From Accumulibacter appositus (lineage in GTDB: Bacteria > Pseudomonadota > Gammaproteobacteria > Burkholderiales > Rhodocyclaceae): a stretch of DNA of 64,000 bases. The notes under the pieces were generated by a model. It was not told where the DNA came from and ran no database searches. It worked only from the letters and a program-made list of their open reading frames with translations. Both the position numbers and the translations under genes were made by a program. Below, one piece after another: positions 16,587 to 26,800 of this stretch; position 1 is the stretch's first letter; every line of letters begins with the position of its first letter. The stretch is taken from assembly GCF_035440685.1 (NCBI RefSeq), contig NZ_DAORMW010000006.1; one strand, written 5' to 3'.

Positions 16587-17402
16587 TCAGTTGTGCCACA
16601 CCGGCTGACTGTAGCGCCGCCGCATGTCATCCGGGATCGGCTCGATCTTCAGGCGATTGTATTGGTCGGCAATGCGCTGATAGGTACCATCGGCCTTGAT
16701 CTCCTCCAGAGCCTTCTGCCACTTCTCGACCTCGGCATCGGGCAGGTCTTTCGAGCCGGCGAGGTAAATTCCGCTCTCACGAACGATCTCACCAAAATTT
16801 AGCGCCTCGAGATTGCCGCCGACCTCACGCATGCCGTAGATGATCATCAGCCGCGGGGCGAGCCAGGCGTCGATCCGCCGTTGCTGCATCAGGCGCGCGT
16901 TCATCCACTCTTCGTGATGTGGCCGGACGCGTTTGAAGCCACGCTCCTCGAGCAGCGCTTCGGCGCCCGAGTTGCTGAGCACGCCGATCGGGCGATCCTT
17001 GACCTTGTCGAGGCTGGACACATCGATGCCGGCACCCCCGACAAGGACCAGATCGTCGGTATAGAGCCTGGCCAACCAGCGGTACTTGTCTTCCCGCTCG
17101 GGACTGCGGGTCAGGGCCAGGATGCCGATGTTCGGCTGCGTCTGCGCGATGCGCTGCGCCGCTTCCCACGGCATGAACTCGATGACGCCGGTGTGGCCGA
17201 CGCGCTTGGCCATCTCGGTCACCAGTTCATAGACAAAACCCTGCTTGACCCCAGGCGTATCGCCGACACTGACCGGCGGGATCTGGAAGGTGTAGGGGGG
17301 CAACTCCGCGGCCAGCAGACGAAGCTCCGGCGCCCGTTCTCTTGCGCCCAGGTGCGGCACCCAGGCCAGCAGGGCGGCGAGGAAGACGATAAGGATGCGC
17401 AC
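16587..17402 (-). CDS. Periplasmic solute-binding protein (SBP_bac_3 fold) paired with a GntP permease
   Basis: The 271-residue protein has a signal peptide (ILIVFLAALLAWVPHLGA) and the type II periplasmic binding fold: PPYTF near the N-terminus, GFVYELVTEMAKRVG, then IGILALTRSPERED and KDRPIGVLSNSGAEALL. The GTG start has gaggag nine bases upstream and lies 11 bases after the GntP stop. No ABC permease or ATPase is nearby, so it may instead act as an extracytoplasmic receptor or scavenger for its neighbour. The ligand cannot be told from sequence; related proteins bind amino or organic acids. Confidence 0.78.
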   Translation of the reverse strand: MRILIVFLAALLAWVPHLGARERAPELRLLAAELPPYTFQIPPVSVGDTPGVKQGFVYELVTEMAKRVGHTGVIEFMPWEAAQRIAQTQPNIGILALTRSPEREDKYRWLARLYTDDLVLVGGAGIDVSSLDKVKDRPIGVLSNSGAEALLEERGFKRVRPHHEEWMNARLMQQRRIDAWLAPRLMIIYGMREVGGNLEALNFGEIVRESGIYLAGSKDLPDAEVEKWQKALEEIKADGTYQRIADQYNRLKIEPIPDDMRRRYSQPVWHN

Positions 17403-17413
17403 GGGCCTGCTCC

Positions 17414-18817
17414 TCAAAAAGTGCCGAACATGCTCCAGAGAACGATCACCACCAGCAAGGAAGTCAGCGGGAAGACGACCGAAACCATGAAGATGTCGAA
17501 GTAGGATTGCCTATGGTTCATCTGGCAAATGGCCAGCAGGGTGATCACTGCCCCGCTGTGCGGCAGCGCGTCGAGACCTCCCGAAGCGAGCGTCGCGACG
17601 CGATGCAGGATCTGCGGGTTGATGCCGGCCGCCTGCGCCAGGTCGAAGTAAGTCTGCCCGACGGCCTGCAACGCAATGCTCATGCCGCCGGACGATGATC
17701 CGGTAATACCGGCGAGCACGTTGACCACCACCGCCAGGCCGATCACCGGGTTGTCGGTCAGCGTCATCAGCCAGTCCCTGACAATCAGGAAGGAGGCCAG
17801 ACTGGCGATCACCGCGCCGTAGGCGACCTCGGATCCGACGTTGAGGATCGGCAGCATCGAGCCGAGCGCACCATCGGTCACTGACTGGCGAACATTCTTG
17901 AAGCGCTTCCAGGTCAGGCCGATCAGCACCACACAGGCAATCAACATCGCCAGGATGATCGACCAGATGCCACCGACCGCCGAGACCGACGTCTTGCCGT
18001 ACGTGGGCAGCGCCAGGTAGTCGGTATCCATTGCCGGGACGATGTACTTGCTAAACACGAAGTTGAGCACCAGAACCAGCAGGACCGGGCTGATCGCCAC
18101 CGCGAAGGAAGGCATGTTACCGGCCGGTGCTGGCGTTGGATCGCTGGCCATCGTCTCGTAGCCGCTGTGGTCGCCATAGCCCTCACCGGCAAGGCGCGCA
18201 CGCCGCGCGCGAAACATCAGCCAGACGCTGCCGCAACCAAACATCACCAGTGCGGCGATGACTCCCAAACCGGGAGCGGCGAAGGTGTCGGTGTGAAAGT
18301 AGGGGATCGGGATGGCGTTCTGGATGGCCGGCGAACCCGGCAGCGCGGTCATCGTAAAGGTAAACGAGCCGAGCGCAATGGCCGCCGGGATCAGGCGTTT
18401 CGGCAGATTGCCCTCGCGGAACATCTGCATGGCGACCGGGAACACGGCGAAGGCGACGACGAAGAGCGACACGCCACCATAGGTGAGGACACCGCAGGCG
18501 AGAATGATGGCGATGATCGCCCGTTCCTTGCCGGTCCACTCGACGATCTTGTGGGCGATGGTCTGTGCGCAACCCGAGTCGTCCATCAGCTTGCCGAAGA
18601 CGGCACCCAACAGGAACAGCGGAAAGAACTTGATCAGGTAGTTGCCCAAGGCGGGCATGAAGACCTGCGTGTAGGTAGCGATGAGCGGCGCGTCGAGCCC
18701 GCCGAAGAGCAGGCCGACCATGGCGCAGATCGGCGCAATGACGATGACGTTCCAGCCACGATAGGCGAGAAAGATCAACAGCGCCAGAGAAAGTACGATC
18801 CCCAGGATACCAAACAC
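17414..18817 (-). CDS. GntP-family proton symporter
   Basis: This is an inner-membrane secondary transporter of the GntP (gluconate:H+ symporter) family, about 467 residues with 12 or so helices. Typical segments are GLLFGGLDAPLIATYTQVFM, LIKFFPLFLLGAVFGKLMDD and TYGGVSLFVVAFAVFPVA, with the conserved ITGSSSGGMSIAL and ASGGLDALPHSGAV toward the C-terminus. I place the start at GTG (FGILGIVLSLALL), five bases after ggagg; an ATG four codons earlier contains that ribosome site and is less likely. The substrate is a sugar acid or hydroxy/short-chain acid. It is co-transcribed with the solute-binding protein downstream. Confidence 0.85.
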   Translation of the reverse strand: MFGILGIVLSLALLIFLAYRGWNVIVIAPICAMVGLLFGGLDAPLIATYTQVFMPALGNYLIKFFPLFLLGAVFGKLMDDSGCAQTIAHKIVEWTGKERAIIAIILACGVLTYGGVSLFVVAFAVFPVAMQMFREGNLPKRLIPAAIALGSFTFTMTALPGSPAIQNAIPIPYFHTDTFAAPGLGVIAALVMFGCGSVWLMFRARRARLAGEGYGDHSGYETMASDPTPAPAGNMPSFAVAISPVLLVLVLNFVFSKYIVPAMDTDYLALPTYGKTSVSAVGGIWSIILAMLIACVVLIGLTWKRFKNVRQSVTDGALGSMLPILNVGSEVAYGAVIASLASFLIVRDWLMTLTDNPVIGLAVVVNVLAGITGSSSGGMSIALQAVGQTYFDLAQAAGINPQILHRVATLASGGLDALPHSGAVITLLAICQMNHRQSYFDIFMVSVVFPLTSLLVVIVLWSMFGTF

Positions 18818-18829
18818 AGGCACCTCCAT

Positions 18830-19145
18830 GATTTAGTTGGACGTCAGAGCGCTGCGAGGCGCAGTATCTACCCGTTTCTCGCGGCCAGTCAAACGGAATT
18901 TCTGGCCCGCTTTTCGTGGGCCGCCGAGGGCGTGGCGAAGCGGAGGGCAAGAGTCGCTTCGCATCAGGTAGCGACGTGATCACTCAGCCTGCTTCAGGGA
19001 AGCAGATACATGCCGGCACGCGGTCGTTGCGTTGACCCATCGCTTGCGACAAGATAGCCAGCCAGCGCTTCTTCGGCCGCGCTTGCGGCAGCGTGCCGAC
19101 TTCGCCGCCAACCCAGACCGCCCTCTTCGCCCTCGTCCATCCGCC
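18830..19145. other. Divergent intergenic region
   Basis: These 316 bases separate the GntP gene (minus) from the DOMON-like gene (plus). No gene, strong promoter hexamers or repeats were recognised. Confidence 0.4.
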
Positions 19146-19742
19146 ATGTTCCCGTTCGAATTCATCCGCAGCTTGCGTCCGCATCCCGCCACACCGGCGC
19201 CCGTCGTGCGGAGCATCGAAGCCCACGCGGAGCGCCGCGCCGACGGCGCTCTCGAACTGGCCTGGTGCCTGCGCGGCGATATGGCGCGCCTGCTGATTCC
19301 CGAGCCCGGCACTCCGGAATGTACCGATGGCCTATGGGAACACAGCTGCTTCGAAGCCTTCGTCGGCGTCGTCGGCGATGCGGCCTACCGCGAGTTCAAC
19401 TTTTCGCCATCCGGTCAATGGGCCAGCTATGCCTTCGCGAACTATCGGCAGCGCGAGGAAGGGCCCGTCGACTTCAGCCCACCGAAAATCGTCGCCAGGC
19501 GCTTTGCCGGCCGCCTGGAAATGGAAGCCGTCATTGCCTCCGCCGACCTGCCACCGATGGCTGCCAAGGCAAGGCTGCAAATGGCTCTGGCGGCGGTGGT
19601 CGAAGCGGCGGATACGGTGGACGGCTGCCACAGCTACTGGGCCCTGCAGCATCCGGCGGCACGGCCCGACTTTCACCACCGCGACGGCTTCACCCTCGAA
19701 CTGCCGCCGCCGTCCTCATCATCGCCCTCAACTCCCGCCTGA
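19146..19742 (+). CDS. DOMON-like domain protein
   Basis: This 198-residue soluble protein has the beta-sandwich pattern of bacterial DOMON-like domains: ELAWCLRGDMARLLIPEPG, LWEHSCFEAFVG, then YREFNFSPSGQWASYAFANY and the late SYWALQHPAARPDFHHRDGF. DOMON-like domains bind sugar or heme-type ligands. No signal peptide is present, so it should be cytoplasmic. The ATG is chosen because upstream codons are arginine-rich and lack protein character. It is followed after 11 bases by a NamZ-type muramidase gene, which suggests a role in handling muramic-acid sugars; that is inference. Confidence 0.7.
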   Translation: MFPFEFIRSLRPHPATPAPVVRSIEAHAERRADGALELAWCLRGDMARLLIPEPGTPECTDGLWEHSCFEAFVGVVGDAAYREFNFSPSGQWASYAFANYRQREEGPVDFSPPKIVARRFAGRLEMEAVIASADLPPMAAKARLQMALAAVVEAADTVDGCHSYWALQHPAARPDFHHRDGFTLELPPPSSSSPSTPA

Positions 19743-19753
19743 AGGGACGCCGC

Positions 19754-20965
19754 ATGCCCGCCATCGAGTTCGGACTCGACCGCCTGCTCAAGGACCCACA
19801 ACTGCGCAAACCGCTGCGCGGCCGCCGCCTGGCACTCGTCGCCCATCCGGCCTCGGTCAGCGCCGAGCTGACCCACGCGCTCGACGCCCTGAGCGCACTG
19901 CCCGATCTGTGCCTGAGCGCTGCCTTCGGCCCGCAACACGGGCTGCGTGGCGACAAGCAGGACAACATGATCGAGTCGCCCGACTTCGACGACCCGGTAC
20001 ATGGCATCCCGATATTCAGCCTCTACGGCGAGACGCGCCGCCCGACGCCGACGATGATGGACAGCTTCGATGTCCTGCTGATCGACCTGCAGGACCTTGG
20101 CTGCCGCATCTACACCTTCATCACCACCCTGCGCTACCTGCTCGAGGCCGCGGCCGAGCACGGCAAGGAGGTGTGGATACTCGACCGGCCCAACCCGGCT
20201 GGCCGGCCGCTCGAAGGATTGCTGTTGCGCCCGGGCTGGGAAAGCTTCGTCGGCGCCGGGCCGCTGCCGATGCGCCACGGCCTGACCATGGGCGAACTCG
20301 CTCGCTGGTTCGTCACCACCCTCGAGCTCGACATCGAGTGCACGGTCATCACCATGCACCACTGGGCGCCGACGACCGCGCCCGGCTATGGCTGGCCGGG
20401 CGAGCAGCGCAGCTGGATCAACCCCAGCCCAAACGCACCGAACCTGTCGATGGCGCGCTGCTACGCGGGCACGGTAATGCTCGAAGGCACGACGCTCTCC
20501 GAAGGGCGTGGCACGACGCGTCCCCTGGAGCTGTTCGGCGCCCCCGACATCGACGCTGGCGCGCTGTTGAAGACCATGCACGCCCTGGCGCCGGACTGGC
20601 TGCTCGGCTGCCGGCTACGCGCCTGCTGGTTCGAGCCGACCTTCCACAAGCACGCCGGCAAGCTCTGCCAGGGCGTCCAGATCCACGTTGACGACCCTCA
20701 CTACCAACATGCCCGCTTTCGCCCCTGGCGCCTACAGAGCCTGGCCTTCAAGGCACTGCGGCAGCTGCAGCCGGACTACCCGCTGTGGCGTGATTTCCCC
20801 TACGAATACGAACACCAGCGCCTGGCCATCGACCTGATCAACGGTTCGCCACTGTTGCGCGAGTGGGTCGACGACCCGGCGGCAACACCCGCCGACCTCG
20901 ACGCACTGACCCGCGCCGACGAAGACGTCTGGGAAGAAGAGCGCAAGGCCTGCCTGCTCTACTGA
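19754..20965 (+). CDS. namZ: NamZ-type exo-beta-N-acetylmuramidase (DUF1343)
   Basis: This 403-residue protein of the DUF1343 family includes the founding exo-N-acetylmuramidase NamZ (GH171), which releases MurNAc from peptidoglycan fragments. Family blocks are FGPQHGLRGDKQDNM, FDVLLIDLQDLGCRIYTF, ILDRPNPAGRPLEG and EGTTLSEGRGTTRPLELFGAP. No signal peptide is visible from the chosen ATG (MPAIEFGLDRLL, preceded by gaaggga), so it may act on imported muropeptides in the cytoplasm. The stop overlaps the dinB start by one base. Assignment to the family is firm; the exact activity of this member is inferred. Confidence 0.85.
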   Translation: MPAIEFGLDRLLKDPQLRKPLRGRRLALVAHPASVSAELTHALDALSALPDLCLSAAFGPQHGLRGDKQDNMIESPDFDDPVHGIPIFSLYGETRRPTPTMMDSFDVLLIDLQDLGCRIYTFITTLRYLLEAAAEHGKEVWILDRPNPAGRPLEGLLLRPGWESFVGAGPLPMRHGLTMGELARWFVTTLELDIECTVITMHHWAPTTAPGYGWPGEQRSWINPSPNAPNLSMARCYAGTVMLEGTTLSEGRGTTRPLELFGAPDIDAGALLKTMHALAPDWLLGCRLRACWFEPTFHKHAGKLCQGVQIHVDDPHYQHARFRPWRLQSLAFKALRQLQPDYPLWRDFPYEYEHQRLAIDLINGSPLLREWVDDPAATPADLDALTRADEDVWEEERKACLLY

Positions 20966-22167
20966 TGTCTGCCACCGCTGCACCCCCCGAGAACTCGCCA
21001 CCGCGCCGAATCGCCCATCTCGACATGGACGCTTTCTATGCCTCGGTCGAGTTGCTGCGCTATCCGGAATTGCGCGGCCTGCCAGTGGTGATCGGCGGCA
21101 GTCGCGCGCAGCAGCCCGTGCTGCTCGCCGACGGCGAGCGCCGTTTCGCACGCCTGCGCGACTACGCCGGTCGCGGCGTGATCACCACCGCCACCTACGA
21201 GGCGCGTGCCCTCGGCGTTTTTTCGGCAATGGGAATCATGAAAGCGGCCCGACTGGCGCCAGAGGCGATTCTGCTGCCGGTCGATTTCGCGGCCTACCGA
21301 CACTACTCCCGGCTCTTCAAGGCCGCCGTCGCGCAACTCGCCCCGCAGATCGAAGACCGCGGCATCGACGAGATCTACATCGACCTGAGCGCGCTCGCCG
21401 ACGACACGCGGACCCTGGCGCAGCGCATCAAGGACGCGGTGCGTACAGCCACCGGGCTGTCCTGCTCGATCTGCGTCGCAGCCAACAAGCTGCTGGCAAA
21501 AATTGGCTCCGACCTCGACAAGCCGGACGGCCTGACACTGCTCAACGCGGAGGACCTCCGGCAGCGCATCTGGCTGCTGCCGGCGCGCAAGATCAACGGC
21601 ATCGGCCCCAAGGCCAGCGAGCGGCTGGCCGCGCTGGGCATCCACAGCATCGGCGAACTGGCGCAAGCCGACGCCGGCTTACTGCAACAGCGCTTTGGCC
21701 GCAGCTATGGCCGCTGGCTGCTCGCCGCCGCGCACGGCATCGACGAGCGACCGCTGCGCACCTCGTGCGAACCGAAATCGATCAGCCGCGAAACAACTTT
21801 CGAGCGCGACCTGCATCCGCGCGATGATCGCCAAACCCTGGGCGCAATTTTCACGACACTGTGCACCCAAGTCGCCGAGGATCTGCGCCGCAAGGCCTAC
21901 CAGGGCCGGACGATCGGCATCAAACTGCGCTTCGCCGACTTCCAGACCGTCACCCGCGACCTGACCCTGCCCGCCGCCATCGACGATGCGCAGGCCATCC
22001 GCCGTGCCGCCGGCGAATGCCTGCGCCGCGTAGCGCTCGATCGCAAGCTGCGCTTGCTCGGGGTGCGGGTCAGCGCGCTGGCGGGGCGGTCTGCGACCGA
22101 GAGTCAGTCGCAGCCGCGCCAGCAAGAGCTGGTGTTCGCTCCCTCGATCGAGACAGCGACCGACTGA
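20965..22167 (+). CDS. dinB: DNA polymerase IV (Y-family, translesion)
   Basis: This 400-residue Y-family polymerase copies past DNA damage. The N-terminal catalytic motif HLDMDAFYASVE supplies the first aspartates and RGIDEIYID the second acidic pair. CVAANKLLAKIGSDLDKPDG and the helix-hairpin-helix NGIGPKASERLAALGI follow, then the little-finger domain. The extreme C-terminus (QQELVFAPS) resembles a beta-clamp-binding peptide. The ATG overlaps the previous stop (tgatg), giving an unusual coupling of a polymerase to a muramidase. No LexA box was recognised directly upstream. Confidence 0.93.
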   Translation: MSATAAPPENSPPRRIAHLDMDAFYASVELLRYPELRGLPVVIGGSRAQQPVLLADGERRFARLRDYAGRGVITTATYEARALGVFSAMGIMKAARLAPEAILLPVDFAAYRHYSRLFKAAVAQLAPQIEDRGIDEIYIDLSALADDTRTLAQRIKDAVRTATGLSCSICVAANKLLAKIGSDLDKPDGLTLLNAEDLRQRIWLLPARKINGIGPKASERLAALGIHSIGELAQADAGLLQQRFGRSYGRWLLAAAHGIDERPLRTSCEPKSISRETTFERDLHPRDDRQTLGAIFTTLCTQVAEDLRRKAYQGRTIGIKLRFADFQTVTRDLTLPAAIDDAQAIRRAAGECLRRVALDRKLRLLGVRVSALAGRSATESQSQPRQQELVFAPSIETATD

Positions 22168-22488
22168 TCCTGAGTTTGATGTCGACTTACGGCCGCTCGT
22201 GCCCTGAGGCGCCACGCGGCCAACTCCGGCCACGCGAGCGCCGCGACAGTCACGTCGTGGATGGCTGCTTTCAGGGGACAGCCGCCTTGCTCGACACAGA
22301 GCGACGATGGTCACCCGCCAGGGCCTTGTCGCGCATGCTGTGGTCTCCTGGTCTCGGGGATTAAAGGGTTTTCGAAGCCGCCATCGTTTGTCGCCTTTCG
22401 CTGCTGCCACAACCTGGCACAGGGGTTCTGCTGCTGCTCTACCGCACCAGGGTGGGGGTTGCCGGCGGATCGTCGCAAAGGTGGCGCC
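22168..22488. other. Intergenic stretch at the edge of the RND efflux module
   Basis: dinB and the efflux outer-membrane gene converge here. No gene or typical terminator was recognised; the sequence mixes CT-rich and GC-rich blocks. Confidence 0.4.
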
Positions 22489-23886
22489 TCAACTCCCGCC
22501 AAGCACCTTGAACAAGGTCAGCCGGTTGACCTGCTCACTCAGACGCAAGTCAATCAGCTCCTGCTGCGCCGCATACAGCGAGCGCTGTGCAACAAGCACG
22601 GCGATGGCCGTTTCGACCCCGGCCTGTTGGCGGGCCGTGACCAGTTGCAGGGTTCTCGCATACGCCTGCTGCAACGCAGCCTGTGCCTGCAATCGTGTGG
22701 CCAGGCTGTCGCGCACGGCCAGCGCGTCCGCCGCCTCCTTGAAAGCCGTCTGGATGGCCTTGTCGTAGTTGGCGATCAACACTTGTTGCTGCACCTGCGC
22801 CGCCTCTTCGGCGAGGCGGCTGGCGCCGCCATCAAAGATCGGCAGGCTCAGCGAAGGCGTGAGAAGCCACAAGCCATTGCCCGCCGCGAAGAGGCTGCCC
22901 ACATCGACGCTGGCGCGTCCAGCCGCGGCCGTCAGGGTCAGCGTCGGAAATCGTGCCGCGCGCGCCGCGGCCACATTGGCACGACCCGCCTGCAAGGCCA
23001 ACTCTGCGGCCTGCAAATCCGGGCGCTGAAGCAATACGGTGGACGACAGACCTGCCGGCACATCCAGCAGCTGGGCCGCTGCAGGGGCCGGCGCCGCATC
23101 CGCATCCGCGGCGTTCTGGCGTTCCTGCGGCATCGCCTCCGGGGGCAAATCAGCGCCCACCAGCAAACGCAAGGCGTTGCGGTCCTGCGCCACTTGTGCA
23201 TCAAGGGTCGCCCAGTCTCTCCGCGCCGTCTCAACAACGGCTTGGCCGGCCGCCATTTCCAGCGCCGTCGCCGCCCCCAGGGAGCGCTGTCGCTCGATCA
23301 GTTCCAGACTGCGCTCCCGGCTCTGCAGCGTCTGCGCCGCCACGCGGCGTTTTTGCTGGTCGGCGTCCAGCGTCAGCCATGCCTGGGCCACCGACACCAC
23401 CAGGCTGGCCTGCACGCTGTCACGCGTTTGTTCGCTGGCCAGGAAGGTGGCCAGCGCCGCACCCTTGAGGCTGGCCAGGCGTCCCCACAAATCGAGCTCC
23501 CAGGCTGCCACGCCCAAGGACGCCGTCGCGGCCCGAGCCGTGCCGGCCGTGGCGGAAGCGCCCGCGTTGAGCGTGGGGCCGCTATCGGCAACCTGGATGT
23601 CGTATTGCGTGCGCGTGGCTTCGATATTCAATGCCGCCACACGCAGGTCGCGGTTGTTGCGCAACGCCAATTCCACCGTGGTCTTCAAAGCGGGATCGAC
23701 GATGACATCGCGCCAACGCAACTCCGCGGGCAGAGCCATGCTCCCTGGCACCGCCGTCGCAGTGACTTCTGCAGGTACCGGCAGCGTCGCCTCGCCCGTG
23801 CGCGGGGCGCCATCGAGCGAGGCGCAGGCGCTCAGCGTCAGCGCGCACGCACACGCACACGCCGCGGAAACCCAGGTGGCCTTCAT
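22489..23886 (-). CDS. RND efflux outer-membrane lipoprotein (OprM/NodT family)
   Basis: This 465-residue outer-membrane factor forms the exit duct of a tripartite pump. It has a lipoprotein signal, LTLSAC, with the lipidated cysteine at about 21. Two repeated coiled-coil/beta segments follow the TolC plan (VELALRNNRDLRVAALNIEA, then QRPDLQAAELALQAGRANVA). It is the last gene of the pump operon and its ATG overlaps the permease stop by four bases. The signal peptide contains an alternating Ala-Cys stretch (ACACACA), an unusual composition that comes from a short DNA repeat. Confidence 0.9.
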   Translation of the reverse strand: MKATWVSAACACACALTLSACASLDGAPRTGEATLPVPAEVTATAVPGSMALPAELRWRDVIVDPALKTTVELALRNNRDLRVAALNIEATRTQYDIQVADSGPTLNAGASATAGTARAATASLGVAAWELDLWGRLASLKGAALATFLASEQTRDSVQASLVVSVAQAWLTLDADQQKRRVAAQTLQSRERSLELIERQRSLGAATALEMAAGQAVVETARRDWATLDAQVAQDRNALRLLVGADLPPEAMPQERQNAADADAAPAPAAAQLLDVPAGLSSTVLLQRPDLQAAELALQAGRANVAAARAARFPTLTLTAAAGRASVDVGSLFAAGNGLWLLTPSLSLPIFDGGASRLAEEAAQVQQQVLIANYDKAIQTAFKEAADALAVRDSLATRLQAQAALQQAYARTLQLVTARQQAGVETAIAVLVAQRSLYAAQQELIDLRLSEQVNRLTLFKVLGGS

Positions 23887-26800
23887 GCCGCAACCTCCTG
23901 CAGGGAATCCGGCAGGGCACGGCGAGGTCGCTCAAACCAGCGACGAACCGACACATACAACACCGGAACAAACAACAGACCCAGCACCGTGGCGCTGAAC
24001 ATGCCACCGAGCACACCGGTGCCAATGGCACGCCGGCTGCCCGACCCGGCACCGCTGGACACGGCCAGTGGCAAGACACCGAACATGAAGGCCAGCGAAG
24101 TCATCAGAATGGGGCGCAGCCGCAGCTTCACCGCCTCCAGCGTCGCCGCCAGCAAGGTCGCACCCCGGGCCTGCATCTGCTGCGCGTACTCCACGATCAG
24201 GATGGCGTTCTTGGCCGAGAGGCCCACGGTGGTGAGCAGGCCGATCTGGAAATAGACGTCGTTGCTCAGGCCCGCCATCCAGGTCGCCGCGACCGCACCG
24301 ATGACACCCATGGGCACCATGAGCATCACCGAGAACGGCACCGACCAGCTCTCATACAGCGCTGCCAGACACAGGAACACGAACAAGATGGACAGCACGT
24401 AGAGCGCGGGCGCCTGGGAGCCCGACAAACGCTCCTGGTAAGACTGCCCCGACCATTCGAAGCCAATGCCTTGCCCGACATCCTGGTTCAGCCGGGCGAT
24501 GATTTCTTCGGCCGCGTCCATGGCCTCGCCCGAACTGGCGCTGGCCGTGGGGGAGCCAACGATCTCATAGGACGACAAGCCGTTGTAGCGCTCCAGCTTG
24601 GCTGGACCACTGCTCCAGGCCACCGACGCAAAGCTCGACAGCGGCACCATGTCACCCGCGCTGTTGCGAACCCGCCAAAGCAACACGTCTTCGGGCTGCA
24701 TGCGGTAGCTGGCGTCGCCCTGCATGTACACCTTTTTCACCCGCGACGCATTGATGAAATCGTTGATGTAGGTGCCGCCCAGCGCCGAGGACAGGGTGGC
24801 GTTGACGTCGGCCGTGCTCAAGCCGAGGGCCGAGGCCTTCTGGTCGTCGATGCTCACCTGCAGCTGCGGCGAGGCCGGTACGCCGCTGGCACGCACGCCG
24901 GTGAGCCGCACATCCTGGTTGGCCAGCTCGATGAAGCGGTCGCGCGCCGTCTGCAAAGCCTCCTGGCCCAGGCCGCCCAGATCCTGCAGCTGCAGCGTGA
25001 AGCCGGCATTGCTCCCCAGCCCGCGCACCGCGGCCGGCAGCAGCACGAAGACCCGGGCATCCCGCGTCTTGGCGAGCTCGCGGTTGAAGCGCTGCGCCAG
25101 AGCCTTGGCGCCTTGATCGCTGCCTTCGCGCTCGCTCCAGTCCTTGAGGCGAATGAACATGTTGGCAATGGCCTGATCACCGCCCAGACCGCGCAGGGCG
25201 ATGGTGGAAGAGACCTCGGCTTGCTGACCCAGATAGCCCTCGACTTCTTTCAGGACCGCTGCGGTGCGTGAATCGGTCGCCCCGGTCGGCAGCTGCACCT
25301 GAACCATCAGCAGACCCTGGTCTTCGTCGGGCAGGAACGAGCCGGGCAAGCGGGTGAAACCATAGGCCAGCCCCGCGACCAGCAGCACATAGATCACCAC
25401 CATGCGTGCGGGCCGGCTCAGGGTGCGCGACACCAGCTTGCGGTAGCCCTCGCCGCTGCGCAGGAATCCCGTGTTGAATGCAGAAAAGAAGCGACCCAGC
25501 GGCCCCTTGACCATGGCGTGCCCGGCCGGCGGCAACAGCGAGGCACACAAGGCCGGCGTCAGCGTCAGGGCCACCAGCACGCTCAGGACCATGGCCGAGA
25601 CGATGGTGATGCTGAACTGCCGATAGATGACGCCGGTGGAGCCCGACAGGAAGGCCATCGGAATGAACACCGCCGACAACACCAGCGTGATGCCCACCAG
25701 GGCCGGCGTGATCTGGCCCATGCTCTTGCGCGTGGCGTCCCGGGGCGACAGGCCTTCTTCCGAGATCAGGCGCTCGACGTTTTCCACCACCACGATCGCA
25801 TCGTCGACCAGCAAGCCGATGGCCAGCACCATGCCGAACATGGTGAGCGTGTTGATCGAATAGCCGAACACCTGCAGCACCCCGAAGGTGCCCAGCAGCA
25901 CCACCGGCACCGCGATCGCCGGAATCAGCGTGGCGCGCAGGTTCTGCATGAACAGCGCCATGATCAACACCACCAGCAGCATCGCCTCGGCCAAGGCCTT
26001 GACCACCTCTTCGATGGACACCTGCACAAACGGCGTGGTGTCGTAGCCGATGTCATACTTCATCTGGTCGGGGAAGAATGGCGAAAGCTGCGCCAGCTTG
26101 GCCTTCACCGCCGAGGACACCGCCAGCGCATTGGCGCCTGTGGCCAGGCGCACGCCCAATCCCGCCATCGGCTTGCCGTTGTAGCTGCCCTGCACGGTGT
26201 AGCTCTCGCGGCCCAGCTCGATGCGGGCGACGTCGCCCAGCGTGACCACCGAGCCATCGCTGTTTGCCTTCAAGAACACCCTCTCGAATTCGGCCACGCT
26301 GCGCAGCTTGCTGCGCGCGGTGATGGTGGCACTCAGCTGCTGGCCATCGACCGCGGGCAGGGAGCCCAGCGCACCGGCGGACACCTGCGTGTTCTGTGAG
26401 GTCAACGCCGCGCTGATGTCGCTGGGTATCAGCCTGTACTTCTGCAGCGAGGTCGGGTTGAGCCAGATGCGCATGGCGTAGCCCGATCCCAGCGTGACCA
26501 CTTCGCCCACGCCATCGATGCGGCTGACCTGGTCCACCAGGCTCGAGGCCACGTAGTCGCCAAGGTCACCCGCCGTGATCGCCGGATCGTCCGAGGTCAG
26601 GTTGGCGATCATCAGGAAATCACTTCCCGACTTGGTCACCGTCACGCCCTGGTTCTGCACCGCCTGGGGCAGTTGGGTCATCGCCTGTTCCAGCTTGTTC
26701 TGTACCTGCATCTGCGCCACATCACCGTCGGTACCCGAGATGAAGCTGAGCGTGACCGTCGCACTGCCGGTCGAGCTGGACGACGAAGACATGCTCTGCA

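Noticed and set aside
22261..24255. Plus-strand open frame (664 codons) across the efflux duct gene
   Set aside because: It is very Arg/Gln/Gly-rich and antisense to the duct and permease genes; it is a composition artefact.
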